Shown here: positions 38,912 through 53,605 of the stretch, piece by piece
Layout of the letters: every line of letters begins with the position of its first letter
Numbering within the stretch: the first letter of the stretch is position 1
NCBI GenBank assembly: GCA_963556195.1
Contig: CAUVYP010000244.1
Coordinates: 558,001 to 622,000, forward strand
Source of the DNA: Sepiola atlantica
Lineage: Eukaryota > Mollusca > Cephalopoda > Sepiida > Sepiolidae
Direction of reading: 5' to 3'
Length of the DNA stretch: 64,000 nt
Notes under the pieces: model-generated
Databases searched by the model: none
The model's input: only the letters and a program-made list of their open reading frames with translations
What the model was told of the DNA's origin: nothing
Program-made: the position numbers and the translations under genes

Positions 38912-40957
38912 TTAGTGCGATTTAAAGTTGATAAGTCTTTTGTTAATAACTTCCACATTTATAAGAATTGTGCTCCGAAACTTTGCAGACATTAGCGGAC
39001 ACACATTTTCTACTGAAGTACCATGTTTCAGAAGTTCAGCTCTTGTACTCCCGGAGATATGTCGATACAAACTGAATACGCAAAACATCAACAAAATTTA
39101 GTGCGATTTTATGTTGATATCGCTTGTGTTTATAACTTCCACATTTATAAGAATTGTGCTCTGAAACTTTGCAGACATTAGCGGACACACATTTTCTACT
39201 GAAGTACCCAGTTTCAGAAGTTCAGCTCTTGTACTCCCGGAGATATGTCGATACAAACTGAATACGCAAAACATCAACAAAATTTAGTGCGATTTTAAGT
39301 TGATATCGCTTGTGTTTATAACTTCCACATTTTTACAAATTGTGCTCTGAAACTTTGCAGACATTAGCGGACACACATTTTCTACTGAAGTACCAAGTTT
39401 CAGAAGTTCAGCTCTTGTACTCCCGGAGATATGTCGATACAAACTGAATACGCAAAACATCAACAAAATTTAGTGCGATTTTAAGTTGATATCGCTTTTG
39501 TTTATAACTTCCACATTAATAAGAATTGTGCTCTGAAACTTTGCAGACCTTAGCGGACACACATTTTCTACTGAAGTACCAAGTTTCAGAAGTTCAGCTC
39601 TTGTACTCCCGGAGATATGTCGATACAAACTGAATACGCAAAACATCAACAAAATTTAGTGCGATTTAAAAGGTATATCGCTTGTGTTAATAACTTCCAC
39701 ATTTATAAGAATTGTGCTCCGAAACTTTGCAGACATTAGCGGACACACATTTTCTACTGAAGTACCAAGTTTCAGAAGTTCAGCTCTTGTACTCCCGGAG
39801 ATATGTCGATACAAACTGAATACGCAAAACATCAACAAAATTTAGTGCGATTTTAAGTTGATATCGCTTGTGTTTATAACTTCCACATTTATACAAATTG
39901 TGCTCTGAAACTTTGCAGACATTAGCGGACACACATTTTCTACTGAAGTACCAAGTTTCAGAAGTTCAGCTCTTGTACTCCCGGAGATATGTCGATACAA
40001 ACTGAATACGCAAAACATCAACAAAATTTAATGCGATTTTAAGTTGATATCGCTTTTGTTTATAACTTCCACATTTATAAGAATTGTGCTCTGAAACTTT
40101 GCAGACATTAGCGGACACACATTTTCTACTGAAGTACCAAGTTTCAGAAGTTCAGCTCTTGTACTCCCGGAGATATGTCGATACAAACTGAATACGCAAA
40201 ACATCAACAAAATTTAGTGCGATTTAAAAGGTATATCGCTTGTGTTAATAACTTCCACATTTATAAGAATTGTGCTCCGAAACTTTGCAGACATTAGCGG
40301 ACACACATTTTCTACTGAAGTACCAAGTTTCAGAAGTTCAGCTCTTGTACTCCTGGAGATATGTCGATACAAACTGAATACGCAAAACATCAACAAAATT
40401 TAGTGCGATTTTAAGTTGATATCGCTTTTGTTTATAACTTCCACATTTATGAGAATTGTGCTCCGAAACTTTGCAGACAATAGCGGACACACATTTTCTA
40501 CTGATGTACGAAGTTTCAGAAGTTCAGCTCTTGTACTCCCGGAGATATGTCGATACAAACTGAATACGCAAAACATCAACAAAATTTAGTGCGATTTTAA
40601 GTTGATATCGCTTGTGTTTATAACTTCCACATTTTTACAAATTGTGCTCTGAAACTTTGCAGACATTAGCGGACACACGTTTTCTACTGAAGTACAAAGT
40701 TTCAGAAGTTCAGCTCTTGTACTCCCGGAGATATGTCGATACAAACTGAATACGCAAAACATCAACAAAATTTAGTGCGATTTTAAGTTGATATCGCTTG
40801 TGTTTATAACTTCCACATTTATACAAATTGTGCTCTGAAACTTTGCAGACATTAGCGGACACACATTTTCTACTGAAGTACCAAGTTTCAGAAGTTCAGC
40901 TCTTGTACTCCCGGAGATATGTCGATACAAACTGAATACGCAAAACATCAACAAAAT
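38726..40957. repeat. 12-mer HOR, second copy (2232 bp)
   Basis: Class order: A B H I J F D E F A2 I D, matching 35564..37795 monomer by monomer, including the taccatgtttc variant in B and the tacccag variant in H. It lacks the internal duplication and is followed by E-F-A-B-C-D. Confidence 0.93.
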
Positions 40958-41326
40958 TTAATGCGATTTTAAGTTGATATCGCTTTTGTTTATAACTTCC
41001 ACATTTATAAGAATTGTGCTCTGAAACTTTGCAGACATTAGCGGACACACATTTTCTACTGAAGTACCAAGTTTCAGAAGTTCAGCTATTGTACTCCCGG
41101 AGATATGTCGATACAAACTGAATACGCAAAACATCAACAAAATGTAGTGCGATTTAAAAGGTATATCGCTTGTGTTAATAACTTCCACATTTATAAGAAT
41201 TGTGCTCCGAAACTTTGCAGACATTAGCGGACACACATTTTCTACTGAAGTACCAAGTTTCAGAAGTTCAGCTCTTGTACTCCCGGAGATATGTCGATAC
41301 AAACTGAATACGCAAAACATCAACAA
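40958..41326 (-). other. Two-monomer open frame with tyrosine readthrough (not a gene)
   Basis: At monomer position 1 of the F at 41144, t-to-g changes the minus-strand TAA to TAC, joining two monomers into 122 codons. The same variant gives pairs at 47468..47836, 53234..53602, 56396..56764, 60488..60856 and 61604..61972. The plus-strand TAG remains. It marks the F that precedes A-B in the right part of the window. Confidence 0.8.
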
Positions 41327-41515
41327 AATTTAGTGCGATTTTAAGTTGATATCGCTTTTGTTTATAACTTCCACATTTATGAGAATTGTGCTCCGAAACT
41401 TTGCAGACAATAGCGGACACACATTTTCTACTGATGTACGAAGTTTCCGAAGTTCAGCTCTTGTACTCCCGGAGATATGTCGATACAAACTGAATACGCA
41501 AAACATAAACAAAAT

Positions 41516-43003
41516 TTAGTGCGATTTAAAGTTGATAAGTCTTTTGTTAATAACTTCCACATTTATAAGAATTGTGCTCCGAAACTTTGCAGACATTAGC
41601 GGACACACATTTTCTACTGAAGTACCAAGTTTCAGAAGTTCAGCTCTTGTACTCCCGGAGATATGTCGATACAAACTGAATACGCAAAACATCAACAAAA
41701 TTTAGTGCGATTTTAAGTTGATATCGCTTTTGTTTATAACTTCCACATTTATAAGAATTGTGCTCCGAAACTTTGCAGACATTAGCGGACACACATTTTC
41801 TACTGAAGTACCAAGTTTCAGAAGTTCAGCTCTTGTACTCCCGGAGATATGTCGATACAAACTGAATACGCAAAACATCAACAAAATTTAGTGCGATTTT
41901 AAGTTGATATCGCTTGTGTTTATAACTTCCACATTTATACAAATTGTGCTCTGAAACTTTGCAGACATTAGCGGACACACATTTTCTACTGAAGTACCAA
42001 GTTTCAGAAGTTCAGCTCTTGTACTCCCGGAGATATGTCGATACAAACTGAATACGCAAAACATCAACAAAATTTAGTGCGATTTTAAGTTTATATCGCT
42101 TTTGTTTATAACTTCCACATTTATAAGAATTGTGCTCTGAAACTTTGCAGACATTAGCGGACACACATTTTCTACTGAAGTACCAAGTTTCAGAAGTTCA
42201 GCTCTTGTACTCCCGGAGATATGTCGATACAAAGTGAATACGCAAAACATCAACAAAATTTAGTGCGATTTAAAAGGTATATCGCTTGTGTTAATAACTT
42301 CCACATTTATAAGAATTGTGCTCCGAAACTTTGCAGACATTAGCGGACACACATTTTCTACTGAAGTACCAAGTTTCAGAAGTTCAGCTCTTGTACTCCC
42401 GGAGATATGTCGATACAAACTGAATACGCAAAACATCAACAAAATTTAGTGCGATTTAAAAGGTATATCGCTTGTGTTAATAACTTCCACATTTATAGGA
42501 ATTGTGCTCCGAAACTTTGCAGACATTAGCGGACACACATTTTCTACTGAAGTACCAAGTTTCAGAAGTTCAGCTCTTGTACTCCCGGAGATATGTCGAT
42601 ACAAACTGAATACGCAAAACATCAACAAAATTTAGTGCGATTTTAAGTTGATATCGCTTTTGTTTATAACTTCCATATTTATATGAATTGTGCTCCGAAA
42701 CTTTGCAGACATTAGCGGACACACATTTTCTACTGAAGTACCAAGTTTCAGAAGTTCAGCTCTTGTACTCCCGGAGATATGTCGATACAAACTGAATACG
42801 CAAAACATCAACAAAATTTAGTGCGATTTTAAGTTGATATCGCTTGTGTTTATAACTTCCACATTTATACAAATTGTGCTCTGAAACTTTGCAGACATTA
42901 GCGTACACACATTTTCTACTGAAGTACCAAGTTTCAGAAGTTCAGCTCTTGTACTCCCGGAGATATGTCGATACAAACTGAATACGCAAAACATCAACAA
43001 AAT
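41516..43003. repeat. 8-mer block B-C-D-E-F-F-C-D, copy 1
   Basis: This 1488-bp block recurs at 47840..49327 (34 monomers on) and 62162..63649 (a further 77 monomers on). All three have acaaagtgaa in E (42234, 48558, 62880). Copies 1 and 2 also share tccatattta in the second C (42632 and 48956), which copy 3 lacks. A related A-B-C-D-E-F-F is at 33147. Confidence 0.9.
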
Positions 43004-46000
43004 TTAGTGCGATTTAAAAGGTATATCGCTTGTGTTAATAACTTCCACATTTATAAGAATTGTGCTCCGAAACTTTGCAGACATTAGCGGACACACATTT
43101 TCTACTGAAGTACCAAGTTTCAGAAGTTCAGCTCTTGTACTCCCGGAGATATGTCGATACAAACTGAATACGCAAAACATCAACAAAATTTAGTGCGATT
43201 TTAAGTTGATATCGCTTTTGTTTATAACTTCCACATTTATGAGAATTGTGCTGCGAAACTTTGCAGACAATAGCGGACACACATTTTCTACGTATGTACG
43301 AAGTTTCAGAAGTTCAGCTCTTGTACTCCCGGAGATATGTCGATACAAACTGAATACGCAAAACATAAACAAAATTTAGTGCGATTTAAAGTTGATAAGT
43401 CTTTTGTTAATAACTTCCACATTTATAAGAATTGTGCTCCGAAACTTTGCAGACATTAGCGGACACACATTTTCTACTGAAGTACCAAGTTTCAGAAGTT
43501 CAGCTCTTGTACTCCCGGAGATATGTCGATACAAACTGAATACGCAAAACATCAACAAAATTTAGTGCGATTTTAAGTTGATATCGCTTGTGTTTATAAC
43601 TTCCACATTTATACAAATTGTGCTCTGAAACTTTGCAGACATTAGCGGACACACATTTTCTACTGAAGTACCAAGTTTCAGAAGTTCAGCTCTTGTACTC
43701 CCGGAGATATGTCGATACAAACTGAATACGCAAAACATCAACAAAATTTAGTGTGATTTTAAGTTGATATCGCTTGTGTTTATAACTTCCACATTTATGA
43801 GAATTGTGCTCTGAAACTTTGCAGACATTAGCGGACACACATTTTCTACTGAAGTACCAAGTTTCAGAAGTTCAGCTCTTGTACTCCCGGAGATATGTCG
43901 ATACAAACTGAATACGCAAAACATCAACAAAATTTAGTGCGATTTTAAGTTGATATCGCTTGTGTTTATAACTTCCACATTTATACAAATTGTGCTCTGA
44001 AACTTTGCAGACATTAGCGGACACACATTTTCTACTGAAGTACCAAGTTTCAGAAGTTCAGCTCTTGTACTCCCGGAGATATGTCGATACAAACTGAATA
44101 CGCAAAACATCAACAAAATTTAGTGTGATTTTAAGTTGATATCGCTTTTGTTTATAACTTCCACATTTATGAGAATTGTGCTCCGAAACTTTGCAGACAA
44201 TAGCGGACACACATTTTCTACTGATGTACGAAGTTTCAGAAGTTCAGCTCTTGTACTCCCGGAGATATGTCGATACAAACTGAATACGCAAAACATAAAC
44301 AAAATTTAGTGCGATTTAAAGTTGATAAGTCTTTTGTTAATAACTTCCACATTTATAAGAATTGTGCTCCGAAACTTTGCAGACATTAGCGGACACACAT
44401 TTTCTACTGAAGTACCAAGTTTCAGAAGTTCAGCTCTTGTACTCCCGGAGATATGTCGATACAAACTGAATACGCAAAACATCAACAAAATTTAGTGCGA
44501 TTTTAAGTTGATATCGCTTTTGTTTATAACTTCCACATTTATAAGAATTGTGCTCCGAAACTTTGCAGACATTAGCGGACACACATTTTCTTCTGAAGTA
44601 CCAAGTTTCAGAAGTTCAGCTCTTGTACTCCCGGAGATATGTCGATACAAACTGAATACGCAAAACATCAACAAAATTTAGTGCGATTTTAAGTTGATAT
44701 CGCTTGTGTTTATAACTTCCACATTTTTACAAATTGTGCTCTGAAACTTTGCAGACATTAGCGGACACACATTTTCTACTGAAGTACCAAGTTTCAGAAG
44801 TTCAGCTCTTGTACTCCCGGAGATATGTCGATACAAACTGAATACGCAAAACATCAACAAAATTTAGTGCGATTTTAAGTTGATATCGCTTTTGTTTATA
44901 ACTTCCACATTAATAAGAATTGTGCTCTGAAACTTTGCAGACCTTAGCGGACACACATTCTCTACTGAAGTACTAAGTTTCAGAAGTTCAGCTCTTGTAC
45001 TCCCGGAGATATGTCGATACAAACTGAATACGCAAAACATCAACAAAATTTTGTGCGATTTTAAGTTGATATCGCTTGTGTTTATAACTTCCACATTTAT
45101 ACAAATTGTGCTCTGAAACTTTGCAGACATTAGCGGACACACATTTTCTACTGAAGTACCAAGTTTCAGAAGTTCAGCTCTTGTACTCCCGGAGATATGT
45201 CGATACAAACTGAATACGCAAAACATCAACAAAATTTAATGCGATTTTAAGTTGATATCGCTTTTGTTTATAACTTCCACATTTATAAGAATTGTGCTCT
45301 GAAACTTTGCAGACATTAGCGGACACACATTTTCTACTGAAGTACCAAGTTTCAGAAGTTCAGCTCTTGTACTCCCGGAGATATGTCGATACAAACTGAA
45401 TACGCAAAACATCAACAAAATTTAGTGCGATTTTATGTTGATATCGCTTGTGTTTATAACTTCCACATTTATAAGAATTGTGCTCTGAAACTTTGCAGAC
45501 ATTAGCGGACACACATTTTCTACTGAAGTACCAAGTTTCAGAAGTTCAGCTCTTGTACTCCCGGAGATATGTCGATACAAACTGAATACGCAAAACATCA
45601 ACAAAATTTAGTGCGATTTTAAGTTGATATCGCTTGTGTTTATAACTTCCACATTTTTACAAATTGTGCTCTGAAACTTTGCAGACATTAGCGGACACAC
45701 ATTTTCTACTGAAGTACCAAGTTTCAGAAGTTCAGCTCTTGTACTCCCGGAGATATGTCGATACAAACTGAATACGCAAAACATCAACAAAATTTAGTGC
45801 GATTTTAAGTTGATATCGCTTTTGTTTATAACTTCCACATTAATAAGAATTGTGCTCTGAAACTTTGCAGACCTTAGCGGACACACATTTTCTACTGAAG
45901 TACCGAGTTTCAGAAGTTCAGCTCTTGTACTCCCGGAGATATTTCGATACAAACTGAATACGCAAAACATCAACAAAATTTAGTGCGATTTAAAAGGTAT

Positions 46001-46537
46001 ATCGCTTGTGTTAATAACTTCCACATTTATAAGAATTGTGCTCCGAAACTTTGCAGACATTAGCGGACACACATTTTCTACTGAAGTACCAAGTTTCAGA
46101 AGTTCAGCTCTTGTACTCCCGGAGATATGTCGATACAAACTGAATACGCAAAACATCAACAAAATTTAGTGCGATTTTAAGTTGATATCGCTTGTGTTTA
46201 TAACTTCCACATTTATACAAATTGTGCTCTGAAACTTTGCAGACATTAGCGGACACACATTTTCTACTGAAGTACCAAGTTTCAGAAGTTCAGCTCTTGT
46301 ACTCCCGGAGATATGTCGATACAAACTGAATACGCAAAACATCAACAAAATTTAATGCGATTTTAAGTTGATATCGCTTTTGTTTATAACTTCCACATTT
46401 ATAAGAATTGTGCTCTGAAACTTTGCAGACATTAGCGGACACACATTTTCTACTGAAGTACCAAGTTTCAGAAGTTCAGCTCTTGTACTCCCGGAGATAT
46501 GTCGATACAAACTGAATACGCAAAACATCAACAAAAT

Positions 46538-46723
46538 TTAGTGCGATTTAAATGGTATATCGCTTGTGTTAATAACTTCCACATTTATAAGAATTGTGCT
46601 CCGAAACTTTGCAGACAATAGCGGACACACATTTTCTACTGATGTACGAAGTTTCAGAAGTTCAGCTCTTGTACTCCCGGAGATATGTCGATACAAACTG
46701 AATACGCAAAACATCAACAAAAT
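46538..46723. repeat. Chimeric monomer, F left and A2 right
   Basis: The left part is class F (atttaaatggtatatcgc, gttaataac, taagaattg). The right part is class A2 (caatag, gatgtacgaag, catcaac). The switch lies between positions 54 and 81. Its neighbours are E before and I-J after, where other copies have E-F-A2-I-J. A single exchange between adjacent F and A2 in monomer register removed exactly 186 bp. Confidence 0.92.
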
Positions 46724-47653
46724 TTAGTGCGATTTTAAGTTGATATCGCTTGTGTTTATAACTTCCACATTTTTACAAATTGTGCTCTGAAACTTTGCAG
46801 ACATTAGCGGACACACGTTTTCTACTGAAGTACAAAGTTTCAGAAGTTCAGCTCTTGTACTCCCGGAGATATGTCGATACAAACTGAATACGCAAAACAT
46901 CAACAAAATTTAGTGCGATTTTAAGTTGATATCGCTTTTGTTTATAACTTCCACATTAATAAGAATTGTGCTCTGAAACTTTGCAGACCTTAGCGGACAC
47001 ACATTTTCTACTGAAGTACCAAGTTTCAGAAGTTCAGCTCTTGTACTCCCGGAGATATGTCGATACAAACTGAATACGCAAAACATCAACAAAATTTAGT
47101 GCGATTTAAAAGGTATATCGCTTGTGTTAATAACTTCCACATTTATAAGAATTGTGCTCCGAAACTTTGCAGACATTAGCGGACACACATTTTCTACTGA
47201 AGTACCAAGTTTCAGAAGTTCAGCTCTTGTACTCCCGGAGATATGTCGATACAAACTGAATACGCAAAACATCAACAAAATTTAGTGCGATTTTAAGTTG
47301 ATATCGCTTGTGTTTATAACTTCCACATTTATACAAATTGTGCTCTGAAACTTTGCAGACATTAGCGGACACACATTTTCTACTGAAGTACCAAGTTTCA
47401 GAAGTTCAGCTCTTGTACTCCCGGAGATATGTCGATACAAACTGAATACGCAAAACATCAACAAAATTTAATGCGATTTTAAGTTGATATCGCTTTTGTT
47501 TATAACTTCCACATTTATAAGAATTGTGCTCTGAAACTTTGCAGACATTAGCGGACACACATTGTCTACTGAAGTACCAAGTTTCAGAAGTTCAGCTCTT
47601 GTACTCCCGGAGATATGTCGATACAAACTGAATACGCAAAACATCAACAAAAT

Positions 47654-47839
47654 GTAGTGCGATTTAAAAGGTATATCGCTTGTGTTAATAACTTCCACAT
47701 TTATAAGAATTGTGCTCCGAAACTTTGCAGACATTAGCGGACACACATTTTCTACTGAAGTACCAAGTTTCAGAAGTTCAGCTCTTGTACTCCCGGAGAT
47801 ATGTCGATACAAACTGAATACGCAAAACATAAACAAAAT
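47654..47839. repeat. Chimeric monomer, F with the class A right end
   Basis: The monomer starts as F with the aatgtagtg variant (g at position 1) but ends in cataaac, the class A marker, and is followed by B. Elsewhere this F variant (41144, 53420, 56582, 60674, 61790) is followed by A then B. An exchange in the conserved right half between F and A, with loss of one monomer, explains it. The F at 34263 also ends in cataaac but is followed by D. Confidence 0.88.
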
Positions 47840-50815
47840 TTAGTGCGATTTAAAGTTGATAAGTCTTTTGTTAATAACTTCCACATTTATAAGAATTGTG
47901 CTCCGAAACTTTGCAGACATTAGCGGACACACATTTTCTACTGAAGTACCAAGTTTCAGAAGTTCAGCTCTTGTACTCCCGGAGATATGTCGATACAAAC
48001 TGAATACGCAAAACATCAACAAAATTTAGTGCGATTTTAAGTTGATATCGCTTTTGTTTATAACTTCCACATTTATAAGAATTGTGCTCCGAAACTTTGC
48101 AGACATTAGCGGACACACATTTTCTACTGAAGTACCAAGTTTCAGAAGTTCAGCTCTTGTACTCCCGGAGATATGTCGATACTAACTGAATACGCAAAAC
48201 ATCAACAAAATTTAGTGCGATTTGAAGTTGATATCGCTTGTGTTTATAACTTCCACATTTATACAAATTGTGCTCTGAAACTTTGCAGACATTAGCGGAC
48301 ACACATTTTCTACTGAAGTACCAAGTTTCAGAAGTTCAGCTCTTGTACTCCCGGAGATATGTCGATACAAACTGAATACGCAAAACATCAACAAAATTTA
48401 GTGCGATTTTAAGTTTATATCGCTTTTGTTTATAACTTCCACATTTATAAGAATTGTGCTCTGAAACTTTGCAGACATTAGCGGACACACATTTTCTACT
48501 GAAGTACCAAGTTTCAGAAGTTCAGCTCTTGTACTCCCGGAGATATGTCGATACAAAGTGAATACGCAAAACATCAACAAAATTTAGTGCGATTTAAAAG
48601 GTATATCGCTTGTGTTAATAACTTCCACATTTATAAGAATTGTGCTCCGAAACTTTGCAGACATTAGCGGACACACATTTTCTACTGAAGTACCAAGTTT
48701 CAGAAGTTCAGCTCTTGTACTCCCGGAGATATGTCGATACAAACTGAATACGCAAAACATCAACAAAATTTAGTGCGATTTAAAAGGTATATCGCTTGTG
48801 TTAATAACTTCCACATTTATAAGAATTGTGCTCCGAAACTTTGCAGACATTAGCGGACACACATTTTCTACTGAAGTACCAAGTTTCAGAAGTTCAGCTC
48901 TTGTACTCCCGGAGATATGTCGATACAAACTGAATACGCAAAACATCAACAAAATTTAGTGCGATTTTAAGTTGATATCGCTTTTGTTTATAACTTCCAT
49001 ATTTATAAGAATTGTGCTCCGAAACTTTGCAGACATTAGCGGACACACATTTTCTACTGAAGTACCAAGTTTCAGAAGTTCAGCTCTTGTACTCCCGGAG
49101 ATATGTCGATACAAACTGAATACGCAAAACATCAACAACATTTAGTGCGATTTTAAGTTGATATCGCTTGTGTTTATAACTTCAACATTTATACAAATTG
49201 TGCTCTGAAACTTTGCAGACATTAGCGGACACACATTTTCTACTGAAGTACCAAGTTTCAGAAGTTCAGCTCTTGTACTCCCGGAGATATGTCGATACAA
49301 ACTGAATACGCAAAACATCAACAAAATTTAGTGCGATTTTAAGTTGATATCGCTTTTGTTTATAACTTCCACATTTATAAGAATTGTGCTCTGAAACTTT
49401 GCAGACATTAGCGGACACACATTTTCTACTGAAGTACCAAGTTTCAGAAGTTCAGCTCTTGTACTCCCGGAGATATGTCGATACAAACTGAATACGCAAA
49501 ACATCAACAAAATTTAGTGCGATTTAAAAGGTATATCGCTTGTGTTAATAACTTCCACATCTATAAGAATTGTGCTCCGAAACTTTGCAGACATTAGCGG
49601 ACACACATTTTCTACTGAAGTACCAAGTTTCAGAAGTTCAGCTCTTGTACTCCCGGAGATATGTCGATACAAACTGAATACGCAAAACATCAACAAAATT
49701 TAGTGCGATTTTAAGTTGATATCGCTTGTGTTTATAACTTCCACATTTTTACAAATTGTGCTCTAAAACTTTGCAGACATTAGCGGACACACATTTTCTA
49801 CTGAAGTACCAAGTTTCAGAAGTTCAGCTCTTGTACTCCCGGAGATATGTCGATACAAACTGAATACGCAAAACATCAACAAAATTTAGTGCGATTTAAA
49901 AGGTATATCGCTTGTGTTAATAACTTCCACATTTATAAGAATTGTGCTCCGAAACTTTGCAGACATTAGCGGACACACAATTTCTACTGAAGTACCAAGT
50001 TTCAGAAGTTCAGCTCTTGTACTCCCGGAGATATGTCGATACAAACTGAATACGCAAAACATCAACAAAATTTAGTGCGATTTTAAGTTGATATCGCTTG
50101 TGTTTATAACTTCCACATTTATACAAATTGTGCTCTGAAACTTTGCAGACATTAGCGGACACACATTTTCTACTGAAGTACCAAGTTTCAGAAGTTCAGC
50201 TCTTGTACTCCCGGAGATATGTCGATACAAACTGAATACGCAAAACATCAACAAAATTTAATGCGATTTTAAGTTGATATCGCTTTTGTTTATAACTTCC
50301 ACATTTATAAGAATTGTGCTCTGAAACTTTGCAGACATTAGCGGACACACATTTTCTACTGAAGTACCAAGTTTCAGAAGTTCAGCTCTTGTACTCCCGG
50401 AGATATGTCGATACAAACTGAATACGCAAAACATCAACAAAATTTAATGCGATTTTAAGTTGATATCGCTTTTGTTTATAACTTCCACATTTATAAGAAT
50501 TGTGCTCTGAAACTTTGCAGACATTAGCGGACACACATTTTCTACTGAAGTACCAAGTTTCAGAAGTTCAGCTCTTGTACTCCCGGAGATATGTCGATAC
50601 AAACTGAATACGCAAAACATCAACAAAATTTAGTGCGATTTAAAAGGTATATCGCTTGTGTTAATAACTTCCACATTTATAAGAATTGTGCTCCGAAACT
50701 TTGCAGACATTAGCGGACACACATTTTCTACTGAAGTACACCGTTTCAGAAGTTCAGCTCTTGTACTCCCGGAGATATGTCAATACAAACTGAATACGCA
50801 AAACATCAACAAAAT

Positions 50816-53605
50816 TTAGTGCGATTTTAAGTTGATATCGCTTTTGTTTATAACTTCCACATTTATGAGAATTGTGCTCCGAAACTTTGCAGACAATAGC
50901 GGACACACATTTTCTACTGATGTACGAAGTTTCAGAAGTTCAGCTCTTGTACTCCCGGAGATATGTCGATACAAACTGAATACGCAAAACATAAACAAAA
51001 TTTAGTGCGATTTAAAGTTGATAAGTCTTTTGTTAATAACTTCCACATTTATAAGAATTGTGCTCCGAAACTTTGCAGACATTAGCGGACACACATTTTC
51101 TACTGAAGTACCAAGTTTCAGAAGTTCAGCTCTTGTACTCCCGGAGATATGTCGATACAAACTGAATACGCAAAACATCAACAAAATTTAGTGCGATTTT
51201 ATGTTGATATCGCTTGTGTTAGTAACTTCCACATTTATAAGAATTGTGCTCCGAAACTTTGCAGACATTAGCGGACACACATTTTCTACTGAAGTACCAA
51301 GTTTCAGAAGTTCAGCTCTTGTACTCCCGGAGATATGTCGATACAAACTGAATACGCAAAACATCAACAAAATTTAGTGCGATTTTAAGTTGATATCGCT
51401 TGTGTTTATAACTTCCACATTTTTACAAATTGTGCTCTGAAACTTTGCAGACATTAGCGGACACACATTTTCTACTGAAGTACCAAGTTTCAGAAGTTCA
51501 GCTCTTGTACTCCCGGAGATATGTCGATACAAACTGAATACGCAAAACATCAACAAAATCTAGTGCGATTTTAAGTTGATATCGCTTTTGTTTATAACTT
51601 CCACATTAATAAGAATTGTGCTCTGAAACTTTGCAGACCTTAGCGGACACACATTTTCTACTGAAGTACCAAGTTTCAGAAGTTCAGCTCTTGTACTCCC
51701 GGAGATATGTCGATACAAACTGAATACGCAAAACATCAACAAAATTTAGTGCGATTTAAAAGGTATATCGCTTGTGTTAATAACTTCCACATTTATAAGA
51801 ATTGTGCTCCGAAACTTTGCAGACATTAGCGGACACACATTTTCTACTGAAGTACCAAGTTTCAGAAGTTCAGCTCTTGTACTCCCGGAGATATGTCGAT
51901 ACAAACTGAATACGCAAAACATCAACAAAATTTAGTGCGATTTTAAGTTGATATCGCTTGTGTTTATAACTTCCACATTTATACAAATTGTGCTCTGGAA
52001 CTTTGCAGACATTAGCGGACACACATTTTCTACTGAAGTACCAAGTTTCAGAAGTTCAGCTCTTGTACTCCCGGAGATATGTCGATACAAACTGAATACG
52101 CAAAACATCAACAAAATTTAATGCGATTTTAAGTTGATATCGCTTTTGTTTATAACTTCCACATTTATAAGAATTGTGCTCTGAAACTTTGCAGACATTA
52201 GCGGACACACATTTTCTACTGAAGTACCAAGTTTCAGAAGTTCAGCTCTTGTACTCCCGGAGATATGTCGATACAAACTGAATACGCAAAACATCAACAA
52301 AATTTAGTGCGATTTAAAAGGTATATCGCTTGTGTTAATAACTTCCACATTTATAAGAATTGTGCTCCGAAACTTTGCAGACATTAGCGGACACACATTT
52401 TCTACTGAAGTACCAAGTTTCAGAAGTTCAGCTCTTGTACTCCTGGAGATATGTCGATACAAACTGAATACGCAAAACATCAACAAAATTTAGTGCGATT
52501 TTAAGTTGATATCGCTTTTGTTTATAACTTCCACATTTATGAGAATTGTGCTCCGAAACTTTGCAGACAATAGCGGACACACATTTTCTACTGATGTACG
52601 AAGTTTCAGAAGTTCAGCTCTTGTACTCCCGGAGATATGTCGATACAAACTGAATACGCAAAACATCAACAAAATTTAGTGCGATTTTAAGTTGATATCG
52701 CTTGTGTTTATAACTTCCACATTTTTACAAATTGTGCTCTGAAACTTTGCAGACATTAGCGGACACACGTTTTCTACTGAAGTACAAAGTTTCAGAAGTT
52801 CAGCTCTTGTACTCCCGGAGATATGTCGATACAAACTGAATACGCAAAACATCAACAAAATTTAGTGCGATTTTAAGTTGATATCGCTTTTGTTTATAAC
52901 TTCCACATTAATAAGAATTGTGCTCTGAAACTTTGCAGACCTTAGCGGACACACATTTTCTACTGAAGTACCAAGTTTCAGAAGTTCAGCTCTTGTACTC
53001 CCGGAGATATGTCGATACAAACTGAATACGCAAAACATCAACAAAATTTAGTGCGATTTAAAAGGTATATCGCTTGTGTTAATAACTTCCACATTTATAA
53101 GAATTGTGCTCCGAAACTTTGCAGACATTAGCGGACACACATTTTCTACTGAAGTACCAAGTTTCAGAAGTTCAGCTCTTGTACTCCCGGAGATATGTCG
53201 ATACAAACTGAATACGCAAAACATCAACAAAATTTAGTGCGATTTTAAGTTGATATCGCTTGTGTTTATAACTTCCACATTTATACAAATTGTGCTCTGA
53301 AACTTTGCAGACATTAGCGGACACACATTTTCTACTGAAGTACCAAGTTTCAGAAGTTCAGCTCTTGTACTCCCGGAGATATGTCGATACAAACTGAATA
53401 CGCAAAACATCAACAAAATGTAGTGCGATTTAAAAGGTATATCGCTTGTGTTAATAACTTCCACATTTATAAGAATTGTGCTCCGAAACTTTGCAGACAT
53501 TAGCGGACACACATTTTCTACTGAAGTACCAAGTTTCAGAAGTTCAGCTCTTGTACTCCCGGAGATATGTCGATACAAACTGAATACGCAAAACATCAAC
53601 AAAAT
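50816..53605. repeat. Right-side HOR, 15-monomer version (2790 bp)
   Basis: Class order: A B H I J F D E F A2 I J F D F. Compared with the next copy it has H (with c65) where that copy has C-D, and it lacks the E before the last F. J at 51560 has aaatcta, shared with 54536 and 57698. Confidence 0.9.

Larger units (their letters stand above)
40958..50815. repeat. Mixed region, 53 monomers
   Basis: Class order: E F A B C D E F F C D F A B D L D A B C I J D E H I J F D E (F/A2 chimera) I J F D E F B C D E F F C D E F I F D E E F. It contains two copies of B-C-D-E-F-F-C-D, at 41516 and 47840. It also has several point-mutated monomers: 48026 (gatactaact), 49700 (ctctaaaac) and 50630 (tgtcaatac, gtacaccg). 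No short HOR runs through it. Confidence 0.9.
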
